Shown: positions 46,376 to 55,661, counted from the first letter of the stretch. The stretch is 64,000 nucleotides of DNA from Edaphosphingomonas laterariae (GCF_900188165.1 NZ_FZOS01000015.1:26262-90261), one strand, 5' to 3'. Program-made: numbers and translations. Notes: generated by a model not told the origin, from the letters alone.

Positions 46376-46858
46376 ATGGCCGATCCGCGCATCATCGCCG
46401 TCGATCTCGACGACAAGACGATCATCTGGCGCAATGCCGATGTGGAGCAGGAACGTCGGATCGCGATCTTCGATCTGCTTGAAGGCAATCATTTCCAGCC
46501 CGAGCGCGAATATCCGCACGGCTATGCCGGCCCCTTCCGCATCGGCCTCCGGGTCGAGGAAGGGCGGCTGGCGATCGACATTTTCAGCGCCGACGAACAT
46601 CTGCTCGAAACGCTGATCCTGGGGCTCGGCCGCTTCCGCCGGCCGATCAAGGATTATTTCGCGATCTGCGACAGCTATTATCAGGCGATCCGCCAGGCGA
46701 CGCCGCAGCAGATCGAAACGGTGGACATGGCCCGGCGCGGCATCCACAACGACGCCGCCGAACTGCTCAAGGAACGGCTTCAGGGAAAGATCGACGTGGA
46801 TTTCGATACGGCGCGCCGTCTGTTCACCCTCATCTGCGTGCTGCACATCCGTGGTTGA
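46376..46858 (+). CDS. UPF0262 family protein
   Basis: 160 residues beginning MADPRIIAVDLDDKTIIWRN, with YHG-like HGYAGPFRIGL and VLHIRG at the end, signatures of UPF0262, an alphaproteobacterial family of unknown function. It is followed immediately by cdd and dcd, and the stop overlaps the region where cdd begins, so it may belong to pyrimidine nucleotide metabolism (inference). Confidence 0.85.
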   Translation: MADPRIIAVDLDDKTIIWRNADVEQERRIAIFDLLEGNHFQPEREYPHGYAGPFRIGLRVEEGRLAIDIFSADEHLLETLILGLGRFRRPIKDYFAICDSYYQAIRQATPQQIETVDMARRGIHNDAAELLKERLQGKIDVDFDTARRLFTLICVLHIRG

Positions 46859-46866
46859 GGTGGCGC

Positions 46867-47331
46867 GTGGCTGAAGTCGATCTCTCCGATGTCGCGGGCG
46901 CGATCCTGCTCGATGCCGCGCGCGAGGCCGCGGGCAACGCGCATGCGCCTTATTCGCGCTTCGCCGTTGGCGCCGCGCTCCTGCTCGATGATGGCGCGGT
47001 CATTTCCGGCACCAATATGGAAAATGCCAGCTACGGCCTGTCGCTCTGCGCCGAAACCGTGGCGGTCGCGGCCGCCAATGCGGCCGGGCGGCTGCGCGAT
47101 ATCGTCGCGATCGGCATCGTCGGCGGACGCATCCGCCCGACCGGGCTGGACGGGTCCGATCCGGTGCGCCCCTGCGGCCGCTGCCGCCAGATCCTCACCG
47201 AAGCCGCCCAGATGGGCGGCCGCGATATCGTCGTCCATTGCGCATCGGCCGATGGCATGCGCATCGAACGCCATCTGTTATCCGAACTCCTGCCTCACGC
47301 CTTCGGGCCAGACGATCTGGGAATGAACTGA
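46867..47331 (+). CDS. cdd: Cytidine deaminase
   Basis: 154 residues of the tetrameric CDA type: [18 protein letters not shown] (catalytic Glu and first zinc Cys) and [11 protein letters not shown] (the other two zinc Cys). It converts cytidine and deoxycytidine to uridine forms. The GTG at 46867 follows GAGG by 6 nt; a TTG at 46855 would overlap the previous gene. Its stop shares one base with the dcd start (TGATG). Confidence 0.92.
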   Translation: MAEVDLSDVAGAILLDAAREAAGNAHAPYSRFAVGAALLLDDGAVISGTNMENASYGLSLCAETVAVAAANAAGRLRDIVAIGIVGGRIRPTGLDGSDPVRPCGRCRQILTEAAQMGGRDIVVHCASADGMRIERHLLSELLPHAFGPDDLGMN

Positions 47332-47885
47332 TGTCCATCATGTCCGATAAGTGGATCCGCGAGCGCGCGCTGGCGGACGGGATGATCGAACCCTTTGTCG
47401 AAGCCCAGCGGCGCGATGGCTGCATCAGCTATGGCCTGTCCTCCTATGGCTATGACGCGCGCGTCGCCAACGAGTTCAAGATCTTCACCAATGTCGATTC
47501 GGCGACGGTGGATCCGAAGGACTTCGCCGCCAACAGCTTCGTCGACCGGCAGACCGATGTCTGCGTCATCCCGCCCAACAGCTTCGTGCTCGCCCGCACG
47601 GTCGAATATTTCCGCGTGCCGCGCGACGTGCTGGTGATCTGCCTCGGCAAGTCCACTTATGCGCGCTGCGGCATCATCGTGAACGTCACCCCGCTCGAAC
47701 CCGGCTGGGAAGGCCATGTGACGCTGGAATTCTCCAACACTACGCCTCTTCCCGCCAAGGTCTATGCGAACGAGGGCGCCTGCCAGTTCCTGTTCCTGCA
47801 GGGCAATGAGCCGTGCGAGACGAGCTATGCCGATCGCGCCGGCAAATATATGGGCCAGCGCGGGGTTACGCTCCCCCGCCTGTAA
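47331..47885 (+). CDS. dcd: dCTP deaminase
   Basis: 184 residues, normal length. Motifs: [44 protein letters not shown] (split: [20 protein letters not shown]) and [16 protein letters not shown]. It makes dUTP from dCTP, the main route to dTMP in many bacteria, and fits next to cdd. The final 20 nt overlap the 3' end of the converging aspartyl protease gene. Confidence 0.95.
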   Translation: MSIMSDKWIRERALADGMIEPFVEAQRRDGCISYGLSSYGYDARVANEFKIFTNVDSATVDPKDFAANSFVDRQTDVCVIPPNSFVLARTVEYFRVPRDVLVICLGKSTYARCGIIVNVTPLEPGWEGHVTLEFSNTTPLPAKVYANEGACQFLFLQGNEPCETSYADRAGKYMGQRGVTLPRL

Positions 47886-48867
47886 CCGCCGGCGGCGGGC
47901 TGGTGCGATCCCGGCTCGCCAGCCCGCGCCTGCCCTGCTCGCGCGGCATGAACCGCACCTTCTTGTTGCCGAAGTCCACCGACACGCGCTCGAAGGTGCG
48001 CAGCAGGTCCATGCCGAGCAACATCGCGGGCTTCTTTGTCAGCCCGAACATCTTGAACGGATGCGCCTCGGTCCAGGCGATCGACAGCCCTTCCACCCGT
48101 AGGCCGCCAACGCGCATCTTGGGCAGCACGCCCATCTCCGCCTCCACCGCGCGGCCGGCAACGTCGATCAGCGTAATCGGCTGGACGCTGCCCTGCTTGC
48201 CCTTCCGCGCCAGCTTGCGCCGCAACGCATTGTTGCCGACCGAAATCTGCGCGCCGGAATCGAGGATGACGTTCACCTTCTCGCCATCGATATCGGCGTC
48301 GACCAGGATCAGCTGGCCATATTTGCGCCGCGCCTTGACGACGATCGTCCCCGGCTCCGAACGCTCGCGCACCACCTTCGACGGGTAGATCTTCATCTCG
48401 CCCGCGATGAAATCCATCTCGACACGCTGGTCGGCCAGCCCGTCGACGCCCAGCAGGCCGGACACGCCGATATGGCGATCGGCCAGCACCGGCGCGCGAA
48501 CATCGCGCACCTCCTTGCCGCCCACCTGCAACCGATCGATCATCGCCGTGCTGATCTGGCCCGATCCCCCCATGCTGTGCATCGTCGCCGTCTTGCCATC
48601 GGGCAGGTCCAGCCGTTCGGAAAGGCTGCGCGCCACCGCCGTCCGGTCCGATCCGGTATCCACCGCGAAGGGATAAGGCCCGCGCCCATTCACGAACACG
48701 TTCACCGTCATGCGCTGCGCCGCATCGACCTGCGTCGCCAGCGTCTCGGCATCCTCGGTATCGAGTGCCGGTGTCGCGGCCACGACGGAAGGCGGCATCG
48801 GCACCGGCGCCTGAATGGCCGAGGCGGACATGGCGGCCGCCAAAACGCTACCAAGAAGCATCCCCAC
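47866..48867 (-). CDS. Exported aspartyl protease-like protein with two retropepsin domains
   Basis: 333 residues: a signal peptide (to about 20) and two aspartyl-protease-like halves, with [11 protein letters not shown] (DTG, about residue 68) and [11 protein letters not shown] (DSG, about 202). Retropepsin-type proteins usually have one such motif and dimerise; two in one chain suggests an intramolecular pair as in pepsin. A Pro/Gly-rich tail follows. The substrate is unknown; the gene is convergent with dcd and divergent from the YbaY gene. Confidence 0.78.
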   Translation of the reverse strand: MGMLLGSVLAAAMSASAIQAPVPMPPSVVAATPALDTEDAETLATQVDAAQRMTVNVFVNGRGPYPFAVDTGSDRTAVARSLSERLDLPDGKTATMHSMGGSGQISTAMIDRLQVGGKEVRDVRAPVLADRHIGVSGLLGVDGLADQRVEMDFIAGEMKIYPSKVVRERSEPGTIVVKARRKYGQLILVDADIDGEKVNVILDSGAQISVGNNALRRKLARKGKQGSVQPITLIDVAGRAVEAEMGVLPKMRVGGLRVEGLSIAWTEAHPFKMFGLTKKPAMLLGMDLLRTFERVSVDFGNKKVRFMPREQGRRGLASRDRTSPPPAVTGGGA

Positions 48868-48987
48868 GAGCTCCCATTAGGTGTAGTAGCCCAATATAAC
48901 GCAACATGGCCGCCAACAGAAGCGTGACGATGCCGCGCAAAACCGTCATTCTGCCAACCGCCTGGCCCGAACCGGAGGAAAGATGCG

Positions 48988-49419
48988 ATGAAAGCCGCCC
49001 TGCCCGTCATGCTGCTGATGCTGGCCACCGCCGGCTGCCAGACATCCAATGCCACCGGCCCGGCGCCCGGACCCGAAGGGAGCGCGTCGATGGTGCGTCT
49101 CGAAGGCAATGCCACCTATCGCCAGCGCATCGCGCTGCCGCCCGATGCGGTGCTGATCGTCCGTATTCAGGATGTGTCGCGCATGGACGCGCCCGCGCGG
49201 CTGATCGCGGAACAGCGCCTGCCCACCCAGGGCCGGCAGGTGCCGCTGCCCTTCGCGGTGGATTATGATCCGGCCCAGGTCCAGTCAGTCCCGCGCGTCG
49301 CGGTCAGCGCGCGGATCGAAGATGGCGCGGGCACGCTGCTGTGGATCACCGACACGCATATCCCGTTGCCGCCGGCGGGTCAGCGGGTCGATCTGCCGCT
49401 CGTGCAGGTTTCCCGCTAA
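48988..49419 (+). CDS. YbaY-family lipoprotein
   Basis: 143 residues with a lipobox (TAGC, Cys17) and a YbaY/META-like beta domain: GNATYRQRIALPPDAVLIVRIQDVS and PFAVDYDPAQVQ are typical. Outer-membrane lipoprotein of unknown function. GGAGGAAAG lies upstream of the ATG. Confidence 0.85.
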   Translation: MKAALPVMLLMLATAGCQTSNATGPAPGPEGSASMVRLEGNATYRQRIALPPDAVLIVRIQDVSRMDAPARLIAEQRLPTQGRQVPLPFAVDYDPAQVQSVPRVAVSARIEDGAGTLLWITDTHIPLPPAGQRVDLPLVQVSR

Positions 49420-49491
49420 CGCCAACGCGAACGCTTGCCCCTTTCGCGTTTTTCATGCGACATGCGCGCCGACAAGGATTGGAGGATGCGC

Positions 49492-50352
49492 ATGTCGGCA
49501 TTTAGCTTTGAGGAAACCAGCCGGATATTGGACGATGCCGGCGGGGCGCTGCATTATCACGAAGCCGGTTCGGGCGAAGTGCTCCTCCTCCTCCACGGCT
49601 CCGGCCCCGGCGTCACCGGCTGGGCCAATTTCGGCAACAACCTGCCCTTCTTCGCCAAGAATTTCCGCACGATCATTCTCGATCTTCCGGGCTATGGCAA
49701 AAGCACGCCGGTGGAAGGCATGCCGATCCCGTCGGCGGTGGAATCGGTGCTGCGTTTCCTGAACGGCATGGGCATCGAACGCGCCCATATCCTCGGCAAC
49801 AGCTATGGCGGCATCGTCGGCGGCCATTTCGCCGCGCAGCATCCTGATCGCGTCGGCCGCTACATCACCATCGGCGGCATCGGCGTCAGCCTGCTCAGCG
49901 TGTTCCCGGCCGAAGGCCTGACGCGACTGGTCGATTTCATCGAGCAGCCGACCAAGGACCGGCTGATCCAGTGGCTTGAATCCATGGTCTTCGACAAGAA
50001 GATCCTGACCGAGGAACTGCTGGAAATGCGCTGGAAATCGGCCACCGATCCGGTGACGATGGCGACCAGCAAGAAGATGTATACGCGGCAGGCGCTCGAC
50101 ATGATCGCCGCCTTCAATCGCGGGCCGGATGCGGTGCAGGGCTTCGCCTACCTGCCCAAGATCCAGGCGCCGACGCTGATCGCCTGGGGCCGCGACGATC
50201 GGGTGAACCCGCTCGATGGCGCGCTGGTGCCGACCCGCCTGATCCCCAATGCGGAACTGCACGTGTTCCCTAATTGCGGCCATTGGGCGATGATCGAACG
50301 CAAGGCCGAATTCGAAAATGTCGCCTTGGCCTTCCTGACCCGCGACGCCTGA
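49492..50352 (+). CDS. Alpha/beta hydrolase of the MhpC/BphD type
   Basis: 286 residues. HGSGPGVTGWANFGNNLPFF is the oxyanion region, GNSYGG carries the nucleophile Ser, DDRVNPLDGA the acid, and NCGHWAMIE the His. This pattern is closest to meta-cleavage-product (C-C bond) hydrolases of aromatic degradation, but no dioxygenase or other pathway genes are near, so the substrate is open. ATG at 49492 lies 6 nt behind GGAGG; an ATG two codons earlier is too close to it. Confidence 0.85.
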   Translation: MSAFSFEETSRILDDAGGALHYHEAGSGEVLLLLHGSGPGVTGWANFGNNLPFFAKNFRTIILDLPGYGKSTPVEGMPIPSAVESVLRFLNGMGIERAHILGNSYGGIVGGHFAAQHPDRVGRYITIGGIGVSLLSVFPAEGLTRLVDFIEQPTKDRLIQWLESMVFDKKILTEELLEMRWKSATDPVTMATSKKMYTRQALDMIAAFNRGPDAVQGFAYLPKIQAPTLIAWGRDDRVNPLDGALVPTRLIPNAELHVFPNCGHWAMIERKAEFENVALAFLTRDA

Positions 50353-50437
50353 TTTTGCCGGCCCGGCTGTTGGTGGATTTTACACTTCCACCCCGCAGCC
50401 GGGCCCATTAACTTTCGAAACTCCCGGTTTTCTGCAG

Positions 50438-50455
50438 TTGGCACGCTCCATGCTT
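50438..50455 (+). promoter_or_regulatory. Sigma-54 promoter before the PEP-CTERM gene
   Basis: TTGGCACGCTCCATGCTT: GG (50440-50441) and GC (50452-50453) are separated by exactly 10 nt, the invariant spacing of sigma-54 promoters, and TTGGCACG matches the -24 consensus fully. A start near 50464 gives a leader of about 27 nt. Confidence 0.7.
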
Positions 50456-50490
50456 TGATTGGGCCGACCTGTTTGATGTGGGAGGTTGCC

Positions 50491-51129
50491 TTGTTCAAAG
50501 CCTTGACTGTCGCTGCGCTTGCCAGCACCGCCGTGATCGCCCCGGCCCATGCCGCGATCGTGTTCCAGTCCACCTTCGAAAACGTCGCTGGCGGCCCGGG
50601 TGCCGGCCAGTATACGTTCGTCCAGGAAGCCGATGGCTGGACGGCCGGTGGCCCGAACAACCCGATCGAGCTGCAGAACAACGTCGCCGGCGCGCCCGCG
50701 CCCAACGGCGGCAACGTGTTCGTCGAACTCGATAGCTCGCGCAACAGCTCGATGTCGCGCGTCATCGGCGCCGGCACCTATCAGCTGAGCTTCCTCTATT
50801 CGGCGCGTCCGGGCGTGGCCGCCGGCAGCAACGGGATCGAAGTGTTCCTCGATGGCGTCCTGCTCGATCCGCCGGGCACCACCGACGCGGCCGGTGGCAG
50901 CACGACCAACTGGGTCAACGTCACCAGCGGCTATTTCACCGTCGATCAGGATACGACGCTGACCTTCGCGGCGGCCGGCGCGTCGGAATCGCTGGGCGGC
51001 TATGTCGACAACATCACGCTGTCGGCGGTGCCGGAACCGGCCAGCTGGGCGATGATGATCTCGGGCTTCGGCCTCGTCGGTGGCGCGATGCGCCGCCGCA
51101 CGGTGCGCACCGCCGTCAGCTTCGCCTGA
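50491..51129 (+). CDS. PEPxxWA-CTERM sorting-signal protein
   Basis: 212 residues: signal peptide (about 1-23, ending AHA), a Gly/Asn-rich beta-sandwich-like domain, and a C-terminal PEP-CTERM tail: PEPASWAMM, a hydrophobic run (FGLVGG) and basic MRRR. Exosortase would cut at the PEP site and attach or release the protein at the surface, often in EPS-forming bacteria. The start is TTG at 50491 behind GGGAGG; an ATG at 50476 is upstream of the ribosome site. No exosortase gene is in the window. Confidence 0.9.
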   Translation: MFKALTVAALASTAVIAPAHAAIVFQSTFENVAGGPGAGQYTFVQEADGWTAGGPNNPIELQNNVAGAPAPNGGNVFVELDSSRNSSMSRVIGAGTYQLSFLYSARPGVAAGSNGIEVFLDGVLLDPPGTTDAAGGSTTNWVNVTSGYFTVDQDTTLTFAAAGASESLGGYVDNITLSAVPEPASWAMMISGFGLVGGAMRRRTVRTAVSFA

Positions 51130-51147
51130 TCGCGCACCCATGAATGG

Positions 51148-51177
51148 AGCGCCGCTGGCCACCCGGCCGGCGGCGCT
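51148..51177 (+). terminator. Terminator of the PEP-CTERM gene
   Basis: Arms AGCGCCGC-TGGCC and GGCC-GGCGGCGCT, followed by TTTTCTTT. Confidence 0.8.
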
Positions 51178-51207
51178 TTTTCTTTCAGGTCCGTCCGGCT
51201 GCCGCGA

Positions 51208-53457
51208 TCAGCGACGCCGGCCCTGGTGGCGGATATTCGCCGGCCGCCCGCGCCGCCCCATGATCTTGCGATCCTTGCCACCACGCCGAACGGCCAGGTG
51301 GTTCGCGCCCTCGGGCAGTTCGAAGCGCAGGCTGCCGCTGATCGGGTTGGCTTCCACCAGCCGCAGCCGGATCTTCATGCCGGGCGTATAGCGTTCGCCG
51401 CTTTCCTCGCCCTCCAGCGCCTGCGCGCCCTCGTCATAATGGAAACGCTCGGCGCCCAGCGTCGAAACCGGCACCAGCCCGTCGCCGCCCAGCCCCACCA
51501 CGGTCGCGAAGAAGCCGAAGCTCTGCACGCCGGTGATCCGCGTATCCATCACATCGCCAACATGCGCGGCCAGATAGGCGGCGACATAGCGGTCGATCGT
51601 CTCGCGCTCGGCCTCCATCGCCCGGCGCTCGGCCTGGCTGATCATCGTGCCGATCTGCTCCATCCGCGCCGCATCCTCGGCAGCCAGCCGCGTCGCCTTG
51701 GCATCCGGGTCCAGCGCATAGGCCGCCACCAGCGATCGATGGACCAACAGGTCGGCATAACGGCGGATCGGGCTGGTGAAATGCGCATAGCTGCCCAGCG
51801 CCAGCCCGAAATGGCCGACATTGCGGGGGGCGTAATAGGCCTGGGTCTGCGTGCGCAGCACCTGTTCCATCACCTGCGGGCGATGTTCGGCATCCGCGTC
51901 GATCCGGCCGAGCAACTGGTTGAACGTCGCCGGGCGGATCACCTGCCCCATGGCGAACTCGATGCCGAAGGTCTTCAGATAATCCTTCAGCGCGATCAGC
52001 TTCTCGCGGCTCGGCGGCTCGTGCAGGCGATACATCACCTCGGCCTTCCGGGCCTCCAGCGCCTTTGCCGCCGCCACATTGGCCGCGATCATATAATCTT
52101 CGATCAAGCGGTGGGCATCCAGTCGCTCGCGCGGCGCGACCGAAAGGATGCGCCCCTTCTCGTCCAGCATCACCCGCCGTTCGGGCAGGTCCAGATCCAG
52201 CGGCGCGCGCGCGTCCCGCGCCTTGGACAGCGCCTTCCAGCACGCCCAAAGCGGCTTCAGCGCATCGGCCACCAGCGCGCGCGGAAAAGGCTCGCCCGCC
52301 AGCGTCCCGTCGATCGCCGCCTGCGCATCTTCATAAGCGATGTTCGCCGCGATCCGCACCAGTGCGCGGGTGAAGCGCCAGTTAATGAGCTTGCCGTCCT
52401 TGCCGATCGTCAGGTGGCAGGCCATCGCCGCGCGGTCCTGCCCGCTTTTCAGCGAACACATGTCCGCGCTCAGCGTCTCGGGCAGCATCGGCACCACGCG
52501 ATCGGGGAAATAAACGCTGTTGCCCCGCTTGCGCGCTTCCTTGTCCAGCCGGCTGCCGGGGCGAACATAGAAGCTGACATCGGCAATCGCCACGATCGCC
52601 CGGAAACCACCCGCATTGGCGGGATCGTCATCGGGCGCGGCCCACACCGCATCGTCATGGTCGCGCGCATCGGCCGGATCGATCGCCACGATCGGCAGGT
52701 GGCGCAGGTCCTCCCGCCCTTCGCCCAGGGGCAGCTTGGAAACCCGTTCGGCCTCCTCGATCACCTCTTCGGAAAACAGGTTGGGAATGCCATGCTTGTG
52801 GATCGCGATCAGGCTGAAGCTGCGCGGGGCGAACGGATCGCCCAGCTTCTCGCTTACCTTCACCGTCATGCGCGGCGGTCGGCCGGCCTTTTCCGCCAGC
52901 ACAAGATCGCCTGGCCCGGCGCCGCCGGCGTCGGAAACCGGCCAGTCCCGCTTCTCGCGCTTGTCCACCGGCTTCAGCCACAGCCGGTCGCCCTCGGCAT
53001 GCAGCACGCCCAGCACCAGTTCCTCGCCGCGCGCCAGCCGCTTCATCGGGTGGGCGATCCAGCCGGCGCCCTTTTCCTCGGTGCGCGCCAGAATGCGATC
53101 GCCCGGCCCTAGCGCTGGGCCCTTCCGCCCGCGCTCCATCACGCGCAGCTTCGGCGGCGGCGCATCGGAATGCCACACCTCGGGCACCGCGACCGGCTGG
53201 TCGCCATCCACGTCGACGATGCGCAGCACCGTCACCTTGGGCACGCCGCCCATCTTGTGAAAGGCGCGGCCGGGGGCGCTGTCGATCAGCCCTTCGTCGG
53301 CCATGTCCTTCAACAGCGCCTTCAGCAGGATCTTGTCCTGCGCCGAAAGGCCGAACGCCTTGGCGATCTCGCGCTTGCCGGCCGGCGTGGGCGATTGGGT
53401 GATGAAATCCAGGATTTGCTGGCGGCTGGGAAGGCCGGGGCTTTGGCGACGGGGCAT
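51208..53457 (-). CDS. rnr: Ribonuclease R
   Basis: A 749-residue 3'-5' exoribonuclease: N-terminal helix-turn-helix-like region (GKREIAKAFGLSAQ), two cold-shock domains, the RNB domain with IDPADARDHDDAV (catalytic Asp residues), and an S1 domain (GVQSFGFFATVVGLGGDGLV) with a basic Arg/Gly tail (KDRKIMGRRGRP). It degrades structured RNA and helps rRNA quality control. No gene partner; divergent from the GNAT gene. Confidence 0.95.
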   Translation of the reverse strand: MPRRQSPGLPSRQQILDFITQSPTPAGKREIAKAFGLSAQDKILLKALLKDMADEGLIDSAPGRAFHKMGGVPKVTVLRIVDVDGDQPVAVPEVWHSDAPPPKLRVMERGRKGPALGPGDRILARTEEKGAGWIAHPMKRLARGEELVLGVLHAEGDRLWLKPVDKREKRDWPVSDAGGAGPGDLVLAEKAGRPPRMTVKVSEKLGDPFAPRSFSLIAIHKHGIPNLFSEEVIEEAERVSKLPLGEGREDLRHLPIVAIDPADARDHDDAVWAAPDDDPANAGGFRAIVAIADVSFYVRPGSRLDKEARKRGNSVYFPDRVVPMLPETLSADMCSLKSGQDRAAMACHLTIGKDGKLINWRFTRALVRIAANIAYEDAQAAIDGTLAGEPFPRALVADALKPLWACWKALSKARDARAPLDLDLPERRVMLDEKGRILSVAPRERLDAHRLIEDYMIAANVAAAKALEARKAEVMYRLHEPPSREKLIALKDYLKTFGIEFAMGQVIRPATFNQLLGRIDADAEHRPQVMEQVLRTQTQAYYAPRNVGHFGLALGSYAHFTSPIRRYADLLVHRSLVAAYALDPDAKATRLAAEDAARMEQIGTMISQAERRAMEAERETIDRYVAAYLAAHVGDVMDTRITGVQSFGFFATVVGLGGDGLVPVSTLGAERFHYDEGAQALEGEESGERYTPGMKIRLRLVEANPISGSLRFELPEGANHLAVRRGGKDRKIMGRRGRPANIRHQGRRR

Positions 53458-53561
53458 GCCCCCTTCTAGGCGCAGCCGGCCGCCCCGTCATCCCATCCTC
53501 GCACCGGCATCGGCAATAGAATGGCTTGACCATCGCGCCACGCCCTGCAAGCCCCGCGGCG

Positions 53562-54008
53562 ATGGCCGTCATCCGCAAATCCCGCGCCCAGGATGGCGCC
53601 CGCAATGTCGATATCTGGCGCCAGGCCGTTCGCGCCACGCATGATTTCCTCACCCCGGCCGATTTCACCGCGATCGAGGCGATGGTGGCCCATTTCCTGC
53701 CGCACGCCGATCTGTGGGTCGCCGTCGACGCGAACGACAGGCCACTCGCATTCCTCGGCATGTCGGGCGCGCATATCGACGCCCTGTTCGTCGATCCCGC
53801 CTGTCGCGGCACCGGCATCGGCCGCGCCCTGATCACGCACGGCGCCGCCATCCACCCGATACTCACCGTCGATGTGAACGAACAGAACGGCCAGGCGATC
53901 GGCTTTTACGAACGGCTGGGCTTCGCAGCCTTCGGCCGATCCCCCACGGACGATCAGGGCCGCCCTTATCCCTTGCTCCATATGCGGCGGGCCGCACCGG
54001 CCGGCTGA
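53562..54008 (+). CDS. GNAT family N-acetyltransferase
   Basis: About 148 residues. ALFVDPACRGTGIGRALI is the acetyl-CoA-binding motif A and NEQNGQAIGFYERLGF motif B. The N-terminal RQAVRATHDFLTPADF resembles YjaB/PhnO-like members. Substrate unknown. The ATG at 53562 is preferred, where the family begins; a TTG at 53526 is possible. Confidence 0.85.
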   Translation: MAVIRKSRAQDGARNVDIWRQAVRATHDFLTPADFTAIEAMVAHFLPHADLWVAVDANDRPLAFLGMSGAHIDALFVDPACRGTGIGRALITHGAAIHPILTVDVNEQNGQAIGFYERLGFAAFGRSPTDDQGRPYPLLHMRRAAPAG

Positions 54009-54142
54009 TCCGCCGGGCAGAAGTTTGCATTGCGGGCCATGGATGCTGTGGCGGAACAGCCACCGGCCGCCCCTCATCCGTTCGGACGTTGCGAAGCCAT
54101 CGCCCCCATGGCAAGCGCATCGCCGACACCAAGGAGATACTG

Positions 54143-54751
54143 ATGCCGGATTCGACCGCCAACAAGCCGTTCATCGTCGGGATCGGCGGCACTGCAAGCG
54201 CCAATTCCTCGACCGAACAGGCGCTGGCGATCGCCCTCGCCTCGGCCGAACGCGCGGGCGCCGAAGTGAAGCTGTTCGGCGCGGCCACGCTCGCCGCGCT
54301 GCCCCATTATATGACGGAAGCCAGCACCGCCTCGAACGAGGGCAAGGAACTGGTGGAAGCCATCCGCCGCGCCGATGGCGTGATCGTCGCCAGCCCCGGC
54401 TATCACGGCTCCATCTCGGGCCTGGTCAAGAACGCGATCGATTATCTGGAAGAAACGTCGAAGGATGCGCGCGTCTATCTCGATGGCGTGCCCGTCGGCC
54501 TGATCGCCACCGCTTATGGCTGGCAGGCCACCGGCAGCACCCTCGCCACGCTGCGCTCGATCGTCCACGCGCTGCGCGGCTGGCCGACGCCGCTGGGCGC
54601 CGCGATCAACAGCTCGGGCGGCATCTTCAAGGGCGGCGTGTGCAGCGATGCCGGCGCCAACAACCAGCTCGAACTGGTCGGCCGTCAGGTGTACGAATTC
54701 GCCCGCCTGCGCCGCGTCGATCCCAGCGTCACCGAAACGACCGCCGCGTGA
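54143..54751 (+). CDS. NADPH-dependent FMN reductase family protein
   Basis: 202 residues, flavodoxin-like: VGIGGTASANSSTEQAL (phosphate loop for FMN), ASPGYHGSISGLVKNAIDYLEE (second flavin contact). It reduces FMN or azo/quinone substrates with NAD(P)H. AAGGAG lies 6 nt before the ATG. The stop overlaps the GTG of the FKBP gene. Confidence 0.88.
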   Translation: MPDSTANKPFIVGIGGTASANSSTEQALAIALASAERAGAEVKLFGAATLAALPHYMTEASTASNEGKELVEAIRRADGVIVASPGYHGSISGLVKNAIDYLEETSKDARVYLDGVPVGLIATAYGWQATGSTLATLRSIVHALRGWPTPLGAAINSSGGIFKGGVCSDAGANNQLELVGRQVYEFARLRRVDPSVTETTAA

Positions 54752-55170
54752 GGGCGCTCTTCGCCGCGCTGGCGCTTGCCGTGGCGCTTCCGGCCGCCCC
54801 GGCCCTCGCGGCGAACCCCGCCCCCATGGTCAAGACGGCATCGGGCATCGAATATCAGGTGCTGCGCAAGGCGAAGGGCAAGGCCCTGCGCCCCGCCGCC
54901 ACCGATCGCGTCCGCGTCAATTATCGCGGCATGCTGGCGGATGGCACCACCTTCGATGCCAGCCGCTATGACGAACCCGTCACCTTCGGCCTCGACGAAG
55001 TGATCCCGGGTTGGGCGGAAGGCGTCCAGCTCATGGAAGTCGGTTCGAAATATCGTTTCGTCATCCCCCCGGCACTGGCTTACGGTAGCGCCGGCGCGGG
55101 CGGCGTGATTCCGCCGGACGCGACGTTGACCTTCGATATCGAGCTTATCGCCATCAATCCGCAGGATTGA
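54748..55170 (+). CDS. Exported FKBP-type peptidyl-prolyl isomerase
   Basis: 140 residues: a signal peptide (about 1-22, ALA), then an FKBP domain: VNYRGMLADGTTFDASRY, EVIPGWAEGVQLMEVGSKYR, FVIPPALAYGSAGAGGVIPP. Residues lining the proline pocket (Tyr, Phe, Asp, Trp, Ile) are kept. It likely folds periplasmic proteins. GTG start overlaps the preceding stop (GTGA). Confidence 0.9.
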   Translation: MRALFAALALAVALPAAPALAANPAPMVKTASGIEYQVLRKAKGKALRPAATDRVRVNYRGMLADGTTFDASRYDEPVTFGLDEVIPGWAEGVQLMEVGSKYRFVIPPALAYGSAGAGGVIPPDATLTFDIELIAINPQD

Positions 55171-55193
55171 TCGCCGAACAGGAGGGAACAGCC

Positions 55194-55487
55194 ATGACAG
55201 TCGCAAGGCATTATGTGATGCACGCCGCCGCCGGCCAGGATGCGGTGCTCGAAACCGCGCTTGGCGGCCTTGCCGATGCGGTGCGCAAGCTCGCCGGCTG
55301 CGAAGGTGTCGAGCTGCTGCGCGACATCGGCAACGAACGCCGCTTCGTGTTCATCGAAAAATGGGCTTCGGTCGATGCCCACAAGGCGGCAGGCGAACAG
55401 CTGCCCAAGGATGCGATCGCCCCGGTGATGGGCGCGCTCGATGGCCCGCCCGACGGCGCCTATCTCGATTATCTCAAGATCGTCTGA
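55194..55487 (+). CDS. Antibiotic biosynthesis monooxygenase (ABM) domain protein
   Basis: 97 residues with a ferredoxin-like ABM fold: ETALGGLADAVRKLAGCEGVELLRD and FVFIEKWASVDAHKAAGEQLPK (split: FVFIEKWASVDAHKAAG) are characteristic. Such small proteins oxidise quinone-type compounds or degrade haem. The ATG at 55194 is 7 nt behind GGAGGG. Probably the last gene of the FMN reductase-FKBP-ABM run, which fits a redox-protective role (inference). Confidence 0.85.
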   Translation: MTVARHYVMHAAAGQDAVLETALGGLADAVRKLAGCEGVELLRDIGNERRFVFIEKWASVDAHKAAGEQLPKDAIAPVMGALDGPPDGAYLDYLKIV

Positions 55488-55497
55488 TCGCATCGCC

Positions 55498-55521
55498 GGG
55501 GCGCGCCGCCACACGCGCCCC
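55498..55521. terminator. Hairpin between the ABM gene and the leu leader
   Basis: 8-bp arms GGGGCGCG and CGCGCCCC with an 8-nt loop; no T-run. It could end the FMN-FKBP-ABM message. Confidence 0.4.
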
Positions 55522-55613
55522 GCCATGTTTCCGCAGGCTTTCCGCAACGATCTTGCGCACCGGCAGCGGTTCGGGCTGGACTTTGTTAACCGCCCCGCGT
55601 TATGGGCGGAATC

Positions 55614-55661
55614 ATGTTGTCGCCCCGTGGCCTTCTCCTGCTTCGACTTACGCGCCCTTAG
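55614..55661 (+). CDS. leuL: Leucine-rich leader peptide of leuA
   Basis: MLSPRGLLLLRLTRP: 15 residues, with four Leu in a row (CTT CTC CTG CTT) and another two positions later. GGGCGGA precedes the ATG; an in-frame ATG at 55602 would add four residues. It lies 100 nt before leuA and its stop codon lies in the first arm of a long stem. This is the classical arrangement for leucine attenuation: ribosome stalling at Leu codons would free the downstream stem choice. Confidence 0.7.
   Translation: MLSPRGLLLLRLTRP

Noticed and set aside
54053..54090. GGAAC..GTT before the FMN reductase
   Set aside because: Spacing is about 22 nt instead of 16-17.
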